From positions 4,481,001 to 4,545,000 of the forward strand of contig NZ_CP047984.1 in NCBI RefSeq assembly GCF_009931655.1: a DNA stretch of 64,000 nucleotides, read 5' to 3'. The notes beneath the pieces were generated by a model. It worked only from the letters and a program-made list of their open reading frames with translations. It did no database searches and was not told the DNA's origin. The position numbers and the translations under genes are program-made. Of the stretch, positions 7,615 through 15,461 are shown piece by piece (the stretch's first letter is position 1; each line of letters opens with the position of its first letter). The stretch comes from Pontibacter russatus (lineage in GTDB: Bacteria; Bacteroidota; Bacteroidia; Cytophagales; Hymenobacteraceae).

Positions 7615-10600
7615 CTAACTTTTAAAGTAAATGCTGAACGTAGTCCCTTTTTGTGGCGCGCTTTCAACCTCTACTTTCCCTTCCAGCATTTCTACCTGTG
7701 TTTTCACCAGGTGGAGCCCGATTCCTTTGCCTTCAAATCCCTTATGGAAACGCTTGTACAGGCCAAAGATGTTTTCCTGCTGCTTCTCAAGGTCGATTCC
7801 AAGGCCATTATCCTGAACCTGGAGGCAAATATAACCCTTTAGCCTGAATGTTGTAACGCTGACGACAAGTTTTCTGTCCGGAGATTTGTACTTTACCGCA
7901 TTCGAGAGCAGGTTCAGCAGGATGCTCTGTGCATAACTGCGGACAGTGTTCACGGCCGGTGCATCCCCGAAGTCGTAAGATATGTCCGCCTCCGCAGCAT
8001 TGCCTTCCAGCTTGAGCAGCCCGAGCACATCCTGCAGCAGGCACTCAAAATAAACCGTCTCGTACACATTCCCGATCTGGCTCCGAATGGTCAGGAGGTC
8101 GTTCAGGTCGCGGATAGTCGAATCAAGCAGTTTCGCGGACTTGATCAGGTTATCGATCACCTTCTGGTTGATGGGGGAGCCGATCTCGTTGCGGTTGTAG
8201 ATGGAGGTGAGCCCCAGCATGTTCGCGATAGGGGCCCGCAGGTTATGCGATACAATATAAGCGAACTGCTGCAGGTTCTGGTTTTGCCGCATGAGCTGAT
8301 GCGAGAGCTCCTGCTGCCGCGCCTCTGCCTCTTTGTAGTCTGTCATGTCGGAGGCTGAGCCATATATGCGCGTCACCTTCCCGGTGCTGTCCATCCCCGG
8401 CGACATGCGGAGCAGGAGCCAGCGCAGCCTGCCGTGGCGGTCAACCAAGCGCATCTCGTATTCCTGGGGCTGCCCCGCCAGCACCGCCGGCAGCACTTCC
8501 TGCATCATCGGCTTTTTGTCGTCGCTGTGGATGGACTGCAGCCAGGTGGCCGCCTCGCCCAGGAAAGCCTCCTCGGGATAGCCGGTGATCTGCTCGCACT
8601 GCGGGCTTATATATATAATGTTGAAATCGGGGTTGGCCGTGAAAATAACCTCCGGAATGTTCTCGATCGTAGACTGGAGCAGGTTCTTGGCCTCCGTTAT
8701 CTCCTGCTCCGCCTTTTTCCGGTCGGTTATGTCCTGCACGGTGCCGCTCAGCTTTATCACTTCCCCATCCTCGTCGCATATAACTTCGGCTACTTCCGTC
8801 ACGTTTGCCACCGCGCCGTCGGGCAGCACAATGCGGTGCTCCACGTGCAGCATGCTTTTGGTTTCGATGGCGTTTCTATATACCTCCTGCACCCGCTGTC
8901 TGTCCTCAGGGTGTACGCGGGCCAGCATGTTGTGCAGCGACGGACCGAAATTTCCTTTCTCCAGCCCATATATGGCTAAAGTGCCGTTGGACCATTTCAG
9001 CACATCCTGCTTCAGATGGTACTCCCAGCTGCCAAGTTTTGCCAGTTGCTGTGCCCTTGCGAGCTGCAGCCCTTTTCGCTTAATCGTTTCGAAGTTTTTC
9101 TTCTGCTCCGAGATGTTCCGGATGTTCAGAGCAACCCCCAGTATCGACTGCCCGGTGCTGACGACCGGCTGGTACGTTATCTCGTGCCAATAGTCGCCCT
9201 GGCCCGCCTCGTACACCACCGTTTCGCCCTTCATCGCCCTGGCATGGTTTGCGACAATGGAGGGGACCTGCATGGGTGATACGAAGTCGAGCATGCTCTG
9301 CCCGGCCTGCAGCTCCTTGAGCAGGTAGCGGTGTACATCGGCGGCGGCTTCTTTGTTAAAGGAGAGCACGTTCAGGTTCTCGTCCAGCAGGAAGATGGCC
9401 TGAAAAGAGCTGTCGAGCAGCGCCTGGAGTTTTGCCTCATTGCGCATGAGTTCTGCCTGGGCCTCTTTCTGCTTTGTTATATCGATGAACGTGCCATTCC
9501 AGAGTACGGTACCATTCCCTTTTGCGGATGGGAGGCTGTGTCCGCGTACCCACAGGTATTTTTTCTTTTCCGGCTGCCACACCCGGATCTCCATTTCCCA
9601 GGGTGTCAGGTGGCGGTAAGTTTCTACGGTGGAGCGCTGCACTTCCGCCAGATCGTCGGGGTGCAGGTTTTTATAGAGCAGCAGGGGGTCGCTGTAGACC
9701 TCTTCCGGCGTCACGCCGCAAAGCACCTGCACCCCCTCGCTGATATAGGGGAAACAGAAACTCCCGTCACGCTCCATCTGGTACTGGAACACGGCACCAG
9801 GCACGCTGGAACTTACCTCGCGCAGCAGCTTTTCGTTTTTCTGCAGCTGCTCCAGGGCCTGCTCGCGCTCTTCCACGTTCACGGCCACCACCAGCCGGGG
9901 ATGCGTCCCCTGTCCGGAAGGCAGGGCATGCGACCGGATCTCTACCTTGAATACAGATCCGTCTTTTCTCCTGTGTTCGAAACTGTTGTTTGGGGTGTCA
10001 GCGTCTCCACCCTGTTGCTCTATGCTAGCCAGCAGCTTATCCCGTTCCGTCTCCGGCCGTATGTCAAGCAGCGTCATCTGCAGGAACTCCTCCTCTATAT
10101 AGCCATACTCCTGCACCGCTGCCCTGTTCACTTCCAGAAAGCGAAGGGTGCCCTGATCGTACACCCACATCGGGATGGGGTTGCGATTGAAGAGCATTCT
10201 GTATTCCTGCCGTTGCTCTTTCAGTTCCTGCTCCAGTTTGCTGCGTTCCCGGATCTCGGCGCTCAGCAGGGCATTCTCCTCCCGCATCCGCCCGAAGGCG
10301 CGCCTGACCATGAAAGCGGCGGCCCCTGTGGCCAGCAGCGCCAGCAGCAGCAGCAGCGAGTGCTTGTCAGTGGAGAACCCGATGCCCGATATGACCGTGT
10401 TAATCCGGCTGTCGGCGGCGACCTGCACCTGCCTGCTGAGCCTGTTCAGGTCCTGCTCGTGGCGCCGGGAGCCAGGTTCGAGGTATGCATCAAAAAGAGC
10501 CTGTGCCTCTTCCGCGCGGTTCAGGTCATTCAGGCGCACCAGGCTGTCCGCGAAAGTGTAATATGCCCTGCGTTCTTCTATTATCTGCTGTAGCAGGTCC

Positions 10601-10968
10601 TTTTTGGGCTTGTCTTGCAGCAAACGGCCGAGCGCATAGATGGCAGCTGTGTTCTCGTCGCGGTTCCGGATGATGTCTTTCCGAATCGTGCTGCTGCGCC
10701 TTTGTTTCCCTGACTTTGAGTGCGACATGAGCAGGCTGTGAACTCTGCCTTCGTTGTGGTGCAGTGTGTTGATCAGTTTCAGCTGGTTTAGGGCCTGAAA
10801 CACCTCGTGGTTATACTTTTTCTGAGCCTGCCTGTCTATATGATAGGAGTTAATACAAACTGCTATAAGTACAAATGCAAGTCCGGCAAAGGAAAAGCCA
10901 ATGTAACGGATAGTGCGTTTAGAAGTGCTATTACGATTCTTGTTAGTGTTGTAAGGGTGCATATGCAA
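7615..10968 (-). CDS. Multi-PAS sensor histidine kinase
   Basis: 1117 residues. TM1 is at about residues 20-42 and TM2 at about 205-222, with a helical extracytoplasmic stretch between them resembling a CHASE3-type four-helix sensor. Five PAS-like modules follow (starting near 255, 380, 515, 645 and 770), with PAC-type C-terminal ends (VAVNVEEREQ, GTFIDITKQKEA, ALNIRNISEQKK, GTVQDITDRKKA, GSASDMTDYKEA). The dimerisation domain has FAYIVSHNLRAPI with His908. The ATPase domain has NLLSNAVKYKSP (N box), QDNGLGIDL (G1) and GKGIGLHLVKTQVE (G2). Membrane-anchored, it integrates several cytoplasmic signals and likely phosphorylates the adjacent receiver protein. An alternative ATG lies two codons inside. 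Ligands are unknown. Confidence 0.9.
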   Translation of the reverse strand: MHMHPYNTNKNRNSTSKRTIRYIGFSFAGLAFVLIAVCINSYHIDRQAQKKYNHEVFQALNQLKLINTLHHNEGRVHSLLMSHSKSGKQRRSSTIRKDIIRNRDENTAAIYALGRLLQDKPKKDLLQQIIEERRAYYTFADSLVRLNDLNRAEEAQALFDAYLEPGSRRHEQDLNRLSRQVQVAADSRINTVISGIGFSTDKHSLLLLLALLATGAAAFMVRRAFGRMREENALLSAEIRERSKLEQELKEQRQEYRMLFNRNPIPMWVYDQGTLRFLEVNRAAVQEYGYIEEEFLQMTLLDIRPETERDKLLASIEQQGGDADTPNNSFEHRRKDGSVFKVEIRSHALPSGQGTHPRLVVAVNVEEREQALEQLQKNEKLLREVSSSVPGAVFQYQMERDGSFCFPYISEGVQVLCGVTPEEVYSDPLLLYKNLHPDDLAEVQRSTVETYRHLTPWEMEIRVWQPEKKKYLWVRGHSLPSAKGNGTVLWNGTFIDITKQKEAQAELMRNEAKLQALLDSSFQAIFLLDENLNVLSFNKEAAADVHRYLLKELQAGQSMLDFVSPMQVPSIVANHARAMKGETVVYEAGQGDYWHEITYQPVVSTGQSILGVALNIRNISEQKKNFETIKRKGLQLARAQQLAKLGSWEYHLKQDVLKWSNGTLAIYGLEKGNFGPSLHNMLARVHPEDRQRVQEVYRNAIETKSMLHVEHRIVLPDGAVANVTEVAEVICDEDGEVIKLSGTVQDITDRKKAEQEITEAKNLLQSTIENIPEVIFTANPDFNIIYISPQCEQITGYPEEAFLGEAATWLQSIHSDDKKPMMQEVLPAVLAGQPQEYEMRLVDRHGRLRWLLLRMSPGMDSTGKVTRIYGSASDMTDYKEAEARQQELSHQLMRQNQNLQQFAYIVSHNLRAPIANMLGLTSIYNRNEIGSPINQKVIDNLIKSAKLLDSTIRDLNDLLTIRSQIGNVYETVYFECLLQDVLGLLKLEGNAAEADISYDFGDAPAVNTVRSYAQSILLNLLSNAVKYKSPDRKLVVSVTTFRLKGYICLQVQDNGLGIDLEKQQENIFGLYKRFHKGFEGKGIGLHLVKTQVEMLEGKVEVESAPQKGTTFSIYFKS

Positions 10969-11319
10969 TCAAAAAACGCCGGGCGAAGGCCTGCCTCCGT
11001 AATGGCCCTTTCAGGCTAAAATCATAACTTAAAAGGGATATGCATAGCTGTCTCGCCTGATGATCCGGAAGCTAAATTAAATAAAAAAGAATTGTACAGC
11101 ATAGAATAATTAAATAAAACAACACAAATTTAATTATCTATAATAATAGATATATTATTTTGTGTTGCAGAAATAATATAATTCATTTTTGAGGATGCAT
11201 ATCTGTCTACACGATGTGTTACAAGCCATTTTTATAAAAAACCTGTAACTCGCCGCAGGAATTATGTAACATACGGCGCGCATTGCCATCGTACCTTTGT
11301 AGCGTAAGAAGATAAGCAA
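10969..11319. other. AT-rich divergent intergenic region
   Basis: About 350 bases between the divergent kinase and copA genes, with a very AT-rich core at 11085-11180. It must hold promoters for both directions. I see no gene in it. Confidence 0.6.
11292..11299 (+). promoter_or_regulatory. Candidate Bacteroidota -7 element of copA
   Basis: TACCTTTG fits the TAnnTTTG consensus and lies 20 bases before the copA start. No clear TTTG -33 partner is visible at the expected distance, so support is partial. Confidence 0.4.
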
Positions 11320-13554
11320 ATGGCAACAGCGACAAAACATAAAACAACAAAAAGCACTTTTCCGGTGGAGGGAATGACCTGCGCCTCCTGCGCCAGCAGC
11401 ATCGAGAGCATGTTGCGGGCGCGGGAAGGAGTGGAGGAGGCAAACGTGAACTTCGCCGGCAAAACAGTTCAGGTAGCCTATGCCCCGGATGCCGTGACGC
11501 CTGCGCAACTCCGCGAGACGGTGCAGGAAATCGGCTTTGACATATTAATAGAGTATAAGACCCAAGAGGAACTGGAAGAGCGGCAGGTGAAATCGCTGGC
11601 CGCGCTGAGGCGCAGAACCATTCTGGCAGGCGTACTGGCCTTGCCGGTTTTTGTGCTGGGCATGTTCTTCCATGATTCCTTCGCCTGGGGCAACTGGGCT
11701 ATGCTGCTGCTGACTGCTCCCATCCTGTTATGGGCGGGGCAGCGCTTTTTTGTGGGGGCCTGGGCGCAGGCCAGGCACTTCCGCGCCAACATGGACACCC
11801 TGGTGGCGCTCAGCACGGGCATTGCCTTCCTCTTCAGCCTGTTCAACACCATATATCCTGAATTCTTTCTGAGCCGTGGCCTGATGCCGCACGTGTACTA
11901 CGAAGCAGTCGCCGTCATCATCGCCTTTATCCTGCTCGGGAAGTATCTGGAGGAAAACGCGAAGGACCGAAGTTCCTCCGCCATAAAAAAACTGATGGGG
12001 CTGCAGCCGAAGACCGTGCGGGTAGTCCGGAACGGCGGTGAGCTGGAGATAAAAATTGAAGAGGTGCAGGTGGGGGACAGGGTGCTGCTGCTGCCCGGAG
12101 AGCGGGTGCCTGTGGACGGTGAGGTGGTGGCTGGCGCGACCTATGTGGATGAGAGCATGCTGAGCGGCGAGCCGCTGCCGGTGCAGAAACAGCCGGGCGA
12201 TGCACTCTATGCCGGCACCATCAACCAGAGAGGAAGCGTGCAGCTGGTTGCTCAGAAAACAGGTGGCGAGACCATGCTGGCGCACATCATCCGGATGGTG
12301 CAGGAGGCGCAGGGCAGCAAGGCGCCCGTGCAGAAACTGGTGGACAAGATTGCCGGGATCTTCGTGCCGGTGGTGCTGGGCATCGCACTGCTGACTTTGG
12401 TGGCGTGGCTGGTGCTTGGCGGGGAGGCTTACCTGTCGGAGGCGCTGCTGTCTACTATCTCGGTGCTGGTGATTGCCTGCCCCTGTGCCCTCGGCCTGGC
12501 CACCCCGACGGCCATTATGGTGGGCGTGGGGCGTGGGGCCGAGAACGGCATCCTGATAAAAGACGCAGAAAGCCTGGAGCGGGCGCACAAGGCGGATACG
12601 GTAATTTTGGATAAGACAGGCACCATCACGCTTGGCAAACCGTCCGTGACGGATGTGGTGTGGGCAGACCAACAGGTGGCGCAGGAGCAGTTGGAGCAGC
12701 TGTTTTTCTCCATGGAGGCCCAGTCGGAGCACCCGATTGCCCAGGCCATATATAGCTATTATAAGGAGAAGGGGCTGCAGGCCCGGCAGCCGGAATACTT
12801 CAGCAGCCTGACCGGACTGGGTATAGAAGCGGAGTTTGAGGGTGTGCGGTACTTCTCCGGCAATGAGAAACTACTGCAGCAGCAGGGCATACAACTGCCC
12901 GGGCACCTGTTGCAGGCGGCAAGACAATTGCAGGAAGACGCCAAAACCGTGATTTTCTTTGCCGACAGCGCACAGGCCCTTGCCGTTTTTGCCGTAAGCG
13001 ACCCGGTGAAACCCGAGGCGGCGGCGGGCATCAGAGCTATGCAAGAGGCGGGCCTGGAAGTATATATGCTGACAGGCGACAACCAGCAGACTGCGGCCGC
13101 CGTGGCGCGTCAGGTAGGCATAGTTCATTACCAGGCAGAGTTGCTGCCGGATGATAAAGCCGGATTTGTGAAAAAGCTGCAGGCGGAAGGTAAGACAGTG
13201 GCCATGGTGGGAGACGGTATTAACGATGCGCAGGCGCTGGCCACCGCCGATGTCAGCATTGCGATGGGGCAGGGCACCGATGTAGCGATGGATGTGGCGG
13301 GCATCACGCTCATGCGCTCCGACCTGATGCAGGTGGCCAAGGCCGTAAAACTCTCCAGGGCCACGGTGCAGACAATACGCCAGAACCTGTTCTGGGCCTT
13401 CTTTTACAACGTTATCTGTATTCCGGTAGCAGCCGGGCTGCTGTATCCGTTCACCGGTTTCCTGCTCAGCCCGATGATTGCGGGCGCCGCGATGGCCCTG
13501 AGCTCTGTGTCGGTGGTGGGGAACAGCCTGCGCCTGCGGTCTAAAACATTATAA
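11320..13554 (+). CDS. copA: Copper-translocating P1B-type ATPase
   Basis: 744 residues. An N-terminal metal-binding domain carries GMTCASC (residues 18-24). Eight membrane helices are expected; the helix-6 signature is CPC at 387-389 within VIACPCALGLATPTA, diagnostic of Cu(I)/Ag(I) pumps. The phosphorylation site is DKTGTIT with Asp431, followed by the SEHPIA nucleotide-binding motif and GDGINDA. The enzyme exports cuprous ions across the inner membrane using ATP. A gene for a small HMA protein follows 42 bases downstream on the same strand, consistent with a chaperone partner. No CueR- or CopY-type regulator gene is adjacent. Length and motif order are normal. Confidence 0.95.
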   Translation: MATATKHKTTKSTFPVEGMTCASCASSIESMLRAREGVEEANVNFAGKTVQVAYAPDAVTPAQLRETVQEIGFDILIEYKTQEELEERQVKSLAALRRRTILAGVLALPVFVLGMFFHDSFAWGNWAMLLLTAPILLWAGQRFFVGAWAQARHFRANMDTLVALSTGIAFLFSLFNTIYPEFFLSRGLMPHVYYEAVAVIIAFILLGKYLEENAKDRSSSAIKKLMGLQPKTVRVVRNGGELEIKIEEVQVGDRVLLLPGERVPVDGEVVAGATYVDESMLSGEPLPVQKQPGDALYAGTINQRGSVQLVAQKTGGETMLAHIIRMVQEAQGSKAPVQKLVDKIAGIFVPVVLGIALLTLVAWLVLGGEAYLSEALLSTISVLVIACPCALGLATPTAIMVGVGRGAENGILIKDAESLERAHKADTVILDKTGTITLGKPSVTDVVWADQQVAQEQLEQLFFSMEAQSEHPIAQAIYSYYKEKGLQARQPEYFSSLTGLGIEAEFEGVRYFSGNEKLLQQQGIQLPGHLLQAARQLQEDAKTVIFFADSAQALAVFAVSDPVKPEAAAGIRAMQEAGLEVYMLTGDNQQTAAAVARQVGIVHYQAELLPDDKAGFVKKLQAEGKTVAMVGDGINDAQALATADVSIAMGQGTDVAMDVAGITLMRSDLMQVAKAVKLSRATVQTIRQNLFWAFFYNVICIPVAAGLLYPFTGFLLSPMIAGAAMALSSVSVVGNSLRLRSKTL

Positions 13555-13596
13555 TGCGGAAGAAAGGAATTTAAATAGATGTATAGTTTATAAATT

Positions 13597-13815
13597 ATGT
13601 TAAGTATGGAAACCTATAAATTTAAAACAACCATCAACTGCGGCAACTGTATAAAGGCCGTGACCCCTCACCTGAACAAGCTGGAGGGAGTAGCGGAGTG
13701 GAACGTAGACACCAATAACCCGGACAAGGTGCTGGAGGTTAAATCTGACTCCTTGGATGCCCAATCGATCAAAAGCACCGTGGAGAAGGCCGGCTTCAAA
13801 GCCGAGCAAATCTAA
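13597..13815 (+). CDS. Small heavy-metal-associated (HMA) domain protein
   Basis: 72 residues, or 69 if the second ATG (13606, METYKFKTTI) is used. A single ferredoxin-like HMA fold: beta strand YKFKTTINCGNC, helix IKAVTPHLNKL, WNVDTNNPDKVLEV and the C-terminal TVEKAGFKAEQI. The metal loop is NCGNC rather than the usual MxCxxC, giving a CxxC site without the preceding Met. Placed right after copA, it is probably the cytoplasmic copper chaperone feeding the pump (inference). A palindromic terminator follows. Confidence 0.8.
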   Translation: MLSMETYKFKTTINCGNCIKAVTPHLNKLEGVAEWNVDTNNPDKVLEVKSDSLDAQSIKSTVEKAGFKAEQI

Positions 13816-13831
13816 AAGGTAATATCAGACA

Positions 13832-13863
13832 AAAGAGGCTGGCCATATATGGCCAGCCTCTTT
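13832..13863. terminator. Perfect palindromic terminator (copA operon)
   Basis: A 32-base perfect palindrome with AAAG at one end, CTTT at the other and CCATATATGG at the centre. It separates the convergent genes ending at 13815 (+) and 13867 (-). Confidence 0.85.
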
Positions 13864-13866
13864 CCT

Positions 13867-14256
13867 TTATAGCGCTGTTCTGTTCGCTTCGTGGGTCTTG
13901 CCAAACCTCGACAGCAGGATGAAAGTCAGCATGGCGGCGGCACAAATGGCCATTCCCAAAGACTCCCTGCCTTCCTCCACATTCACCAGCAGGGCGCCAG
14001 TCGCCGCGTCTCGCATGCTGTCACCCACGCCTTCGAAGCGCTCTGGCCACCAGTAGACAACACCGCCTATATATACCACACAGGCCACAGCCAGTACCGC
14101 GTTGCTCACCCTGCCGAATCCGGCAGCGAAGCTCAGCACAGCTGCAATCAGGTAAATAGTCACCCAAATCAGCGGGTCCGGGTCGTTGTACTGGAAAGCG
14201 GCGAATGACAGGAAGAGGATCCCGAAAATGACGCCTAAGGTTTTCTTTAGAAGCAT
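13867..14256 (-). CDS. TMEM220-like transmembrane protein
   Basis: 129 residues with four hydrophobic helices. The segment FAAFQYNDPDPLIW after helix 1 is the conserved N-D-P-D-P block of the transmembrane family 220, found in bacteria and animals. VYWWPERFEGVGDSM follows helix 3. Function of the family is unknown. It is probably an inner-membrane protein and is transcribed alone, away from the copA operon. Confidence 0.7.
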   Translation of the reverse strand: MLLKKTLGVIFGILFLSFAAFQYNDPDPLIWVTIYLIAAVLSFAAGFGRVSNAVLAVACVVYIGGVVYWWPERFEGVGDSMRDAATGALLVNVEEGRESLGMAICAAAMLTFILLSRFGKTHEANRTAL

Positions 14257-14366
14257 ATATGTTCTGGGTTTCTGTGGTTATGCGGCGGGTAATACTCTGG
14301 CAAACAGGTTGGCTTGCCTGAGCAGCCTCTTTTTCAAGTTGGGAATATTCCGGGTAAGTGCCAAAT

Positions 14367-14397
14367 AAAAGAGGCAACTAAAATAGCTGCCCTTTTC
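14367..14397 (-). terminator. Terminator of the PorP/giant-protein operon
   Basis: Arms AAAAGAGGCA and TGCCCTTTT pair with one mismatch. Read on the minus strand the hairpin is followed by a T-rich run. It lies just after the 3' end of the PorP/SprF-like gene. Confidence 0.6.
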
Positions 14398-14426
14398 ATA
14401 TTACAAACTAAACTAAAAAACTCGTT

Positions 14427-15452
14427 TTACCAGGCCCACTCCGGGCATATGATTTTTCGGGTGTTGCTGATCTTGAACCCCAGCACCACTTCATGGCTGC
14501 CCGCGTGCACGCGGCCCAGCGGCGAGGTGCCGGCATCGTAGGAGTAGGCGAGGTCCAGCAAATGGCTGATGTTCAGGCCCGCCATGGCCGCCACCGATTC
14601 CTTGTGGCGGTACGAGGCCGCTACCCACAGCCTGTCGCTGTACAGGGCCTTCACGGTGGCATCCACCGAAATCGGGCTGGGCTGGGCCATCTTCACCATC
14701 ACCGATGGAATAAGGGTGAAGGTGGGCGTCAGGTCGAAGCGGTAGCCGGTGGTGGCAAAGTAGTGCTTCTGCAGCTCTCCCTTGTTGTACTCCTCCGAAC
14801 CGCCCGTCGAGATAAGCTGCCGCTTGCTCGGCACCAGCTGCGCGCCGGAGGCACCAATATAAAAGTTGCGGGAGTACAGCCAGAGGCCCATGTTCAGGTC
14901 AAACTTTATCTCGTTGAGGCGGCCGTCCATCACTGCGGGGTCGTTCTGCTTGGCCGTCCTGACATAGGAGGGATCCAGGCTGTATTGGATAAAGCCGGGT
15001 GCCACACCGGCCGCCACGCGCAGGCTGCGGGTGATAGGCTGGTGGTAGGCGTAGCTCAGTGAAAAGGAGCCCCGCTTCAGCGGCCCGGTTCGCGTGGACA
15101 TGGCCATGGCCCCCAGGCCGTGGTGCGCCCGTAGGCGGCGGTACACGTTTGTCCTTTTGCTCATACCCTCCTTGGGCGCCGCGCCGCGCCGGCGGCGGCC
15201 GTGGTAAGAGGCGGTCATGTCTTTGTTGACGGGCATGTGCAGCGTTGCGTAGTAAGATTCCGGCGCCCCCTCCAGGCCCGACCACTGGTGCCTGGTTCCC
15301 AGTTTCAGGTCCGCATAATCCTCGATGCCGGTGATGGCCGGGTTGAGGAGGTAGTTGTTGAGCGTGTACTGCGTGTACTGCGGCTTCTGCTGCGCCTGTG
15401 CCGCGCCAGCGGCCATTGCCAGGAACATAACGAGGGCTAAAAGTCTGTTCAT
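14427..15452 (-). CDS. PorP/SprF family type IX secretion membrane protein
   Basis: 341 residues with a signal peptide (LLALVMFLAMAAGAAQAQ). After it comes the hallmark opening QKPQYTQYTLNNYLLNPAITG, then GTRHQWSGLEGAPESYYATLH and many amphipathic strands, which is the PorP/SprF outer-membrane barrel family. Members are usually encoded beside, and needed for surface display of, large T9SS substrates with the CHU_C/type B C-terminus. That is the case here: the 1953-residue gene precedes it by 9 bases on the same strand. The insertion GRRRRGAAPKEG, rich in Arg, is unusual within such barrels and may be a surface or periplasmic loop. Confidence 0.9.
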   Translation of the reverse strand: MNRLLALVMFLAMAAGAAQAQQKPQYTQYTLNNYLLNPAITGIEDYADLKLGTRHQWSGLEGAPESYYATLHMPVNKDMTASYHGRRRRGAAPKEGMSKRTNVYRRLRAHHGLGAMAMSTRTGPLKRGSFSLSYAYHQPITRSLRVAAGVAPGFIQYSLDPSYVRTAKQNDPAVMDGRLNEIKFDLNMGLWLYSRNFYIGASGAQLVPSKRQLISTGGSEEYNKGELQKHYFATTGYRFDLTPTFTLIPSVMVKMAQPSPISVDATVKALYSDRLWVAASYRHKESVAAMAGLNISHLLDLAYSYDAGTSPLGRVHAGSHEVVLGFKISNTRKIICPEWAW

Positions 15453-15461
15453 ATAGCGAAA

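Noticed and set aside
9331..10593. Long open frame antisense to the histidine kinase gene
   Set aside because: Same shadow effect; the opposite strand has unmistakable PAS and kinase motifs.
11728..12732. Long open frame antisense to copA
   Set aside because: His/Gln-rich nonsense sequence opposite a fully conserved P-type ATPase.
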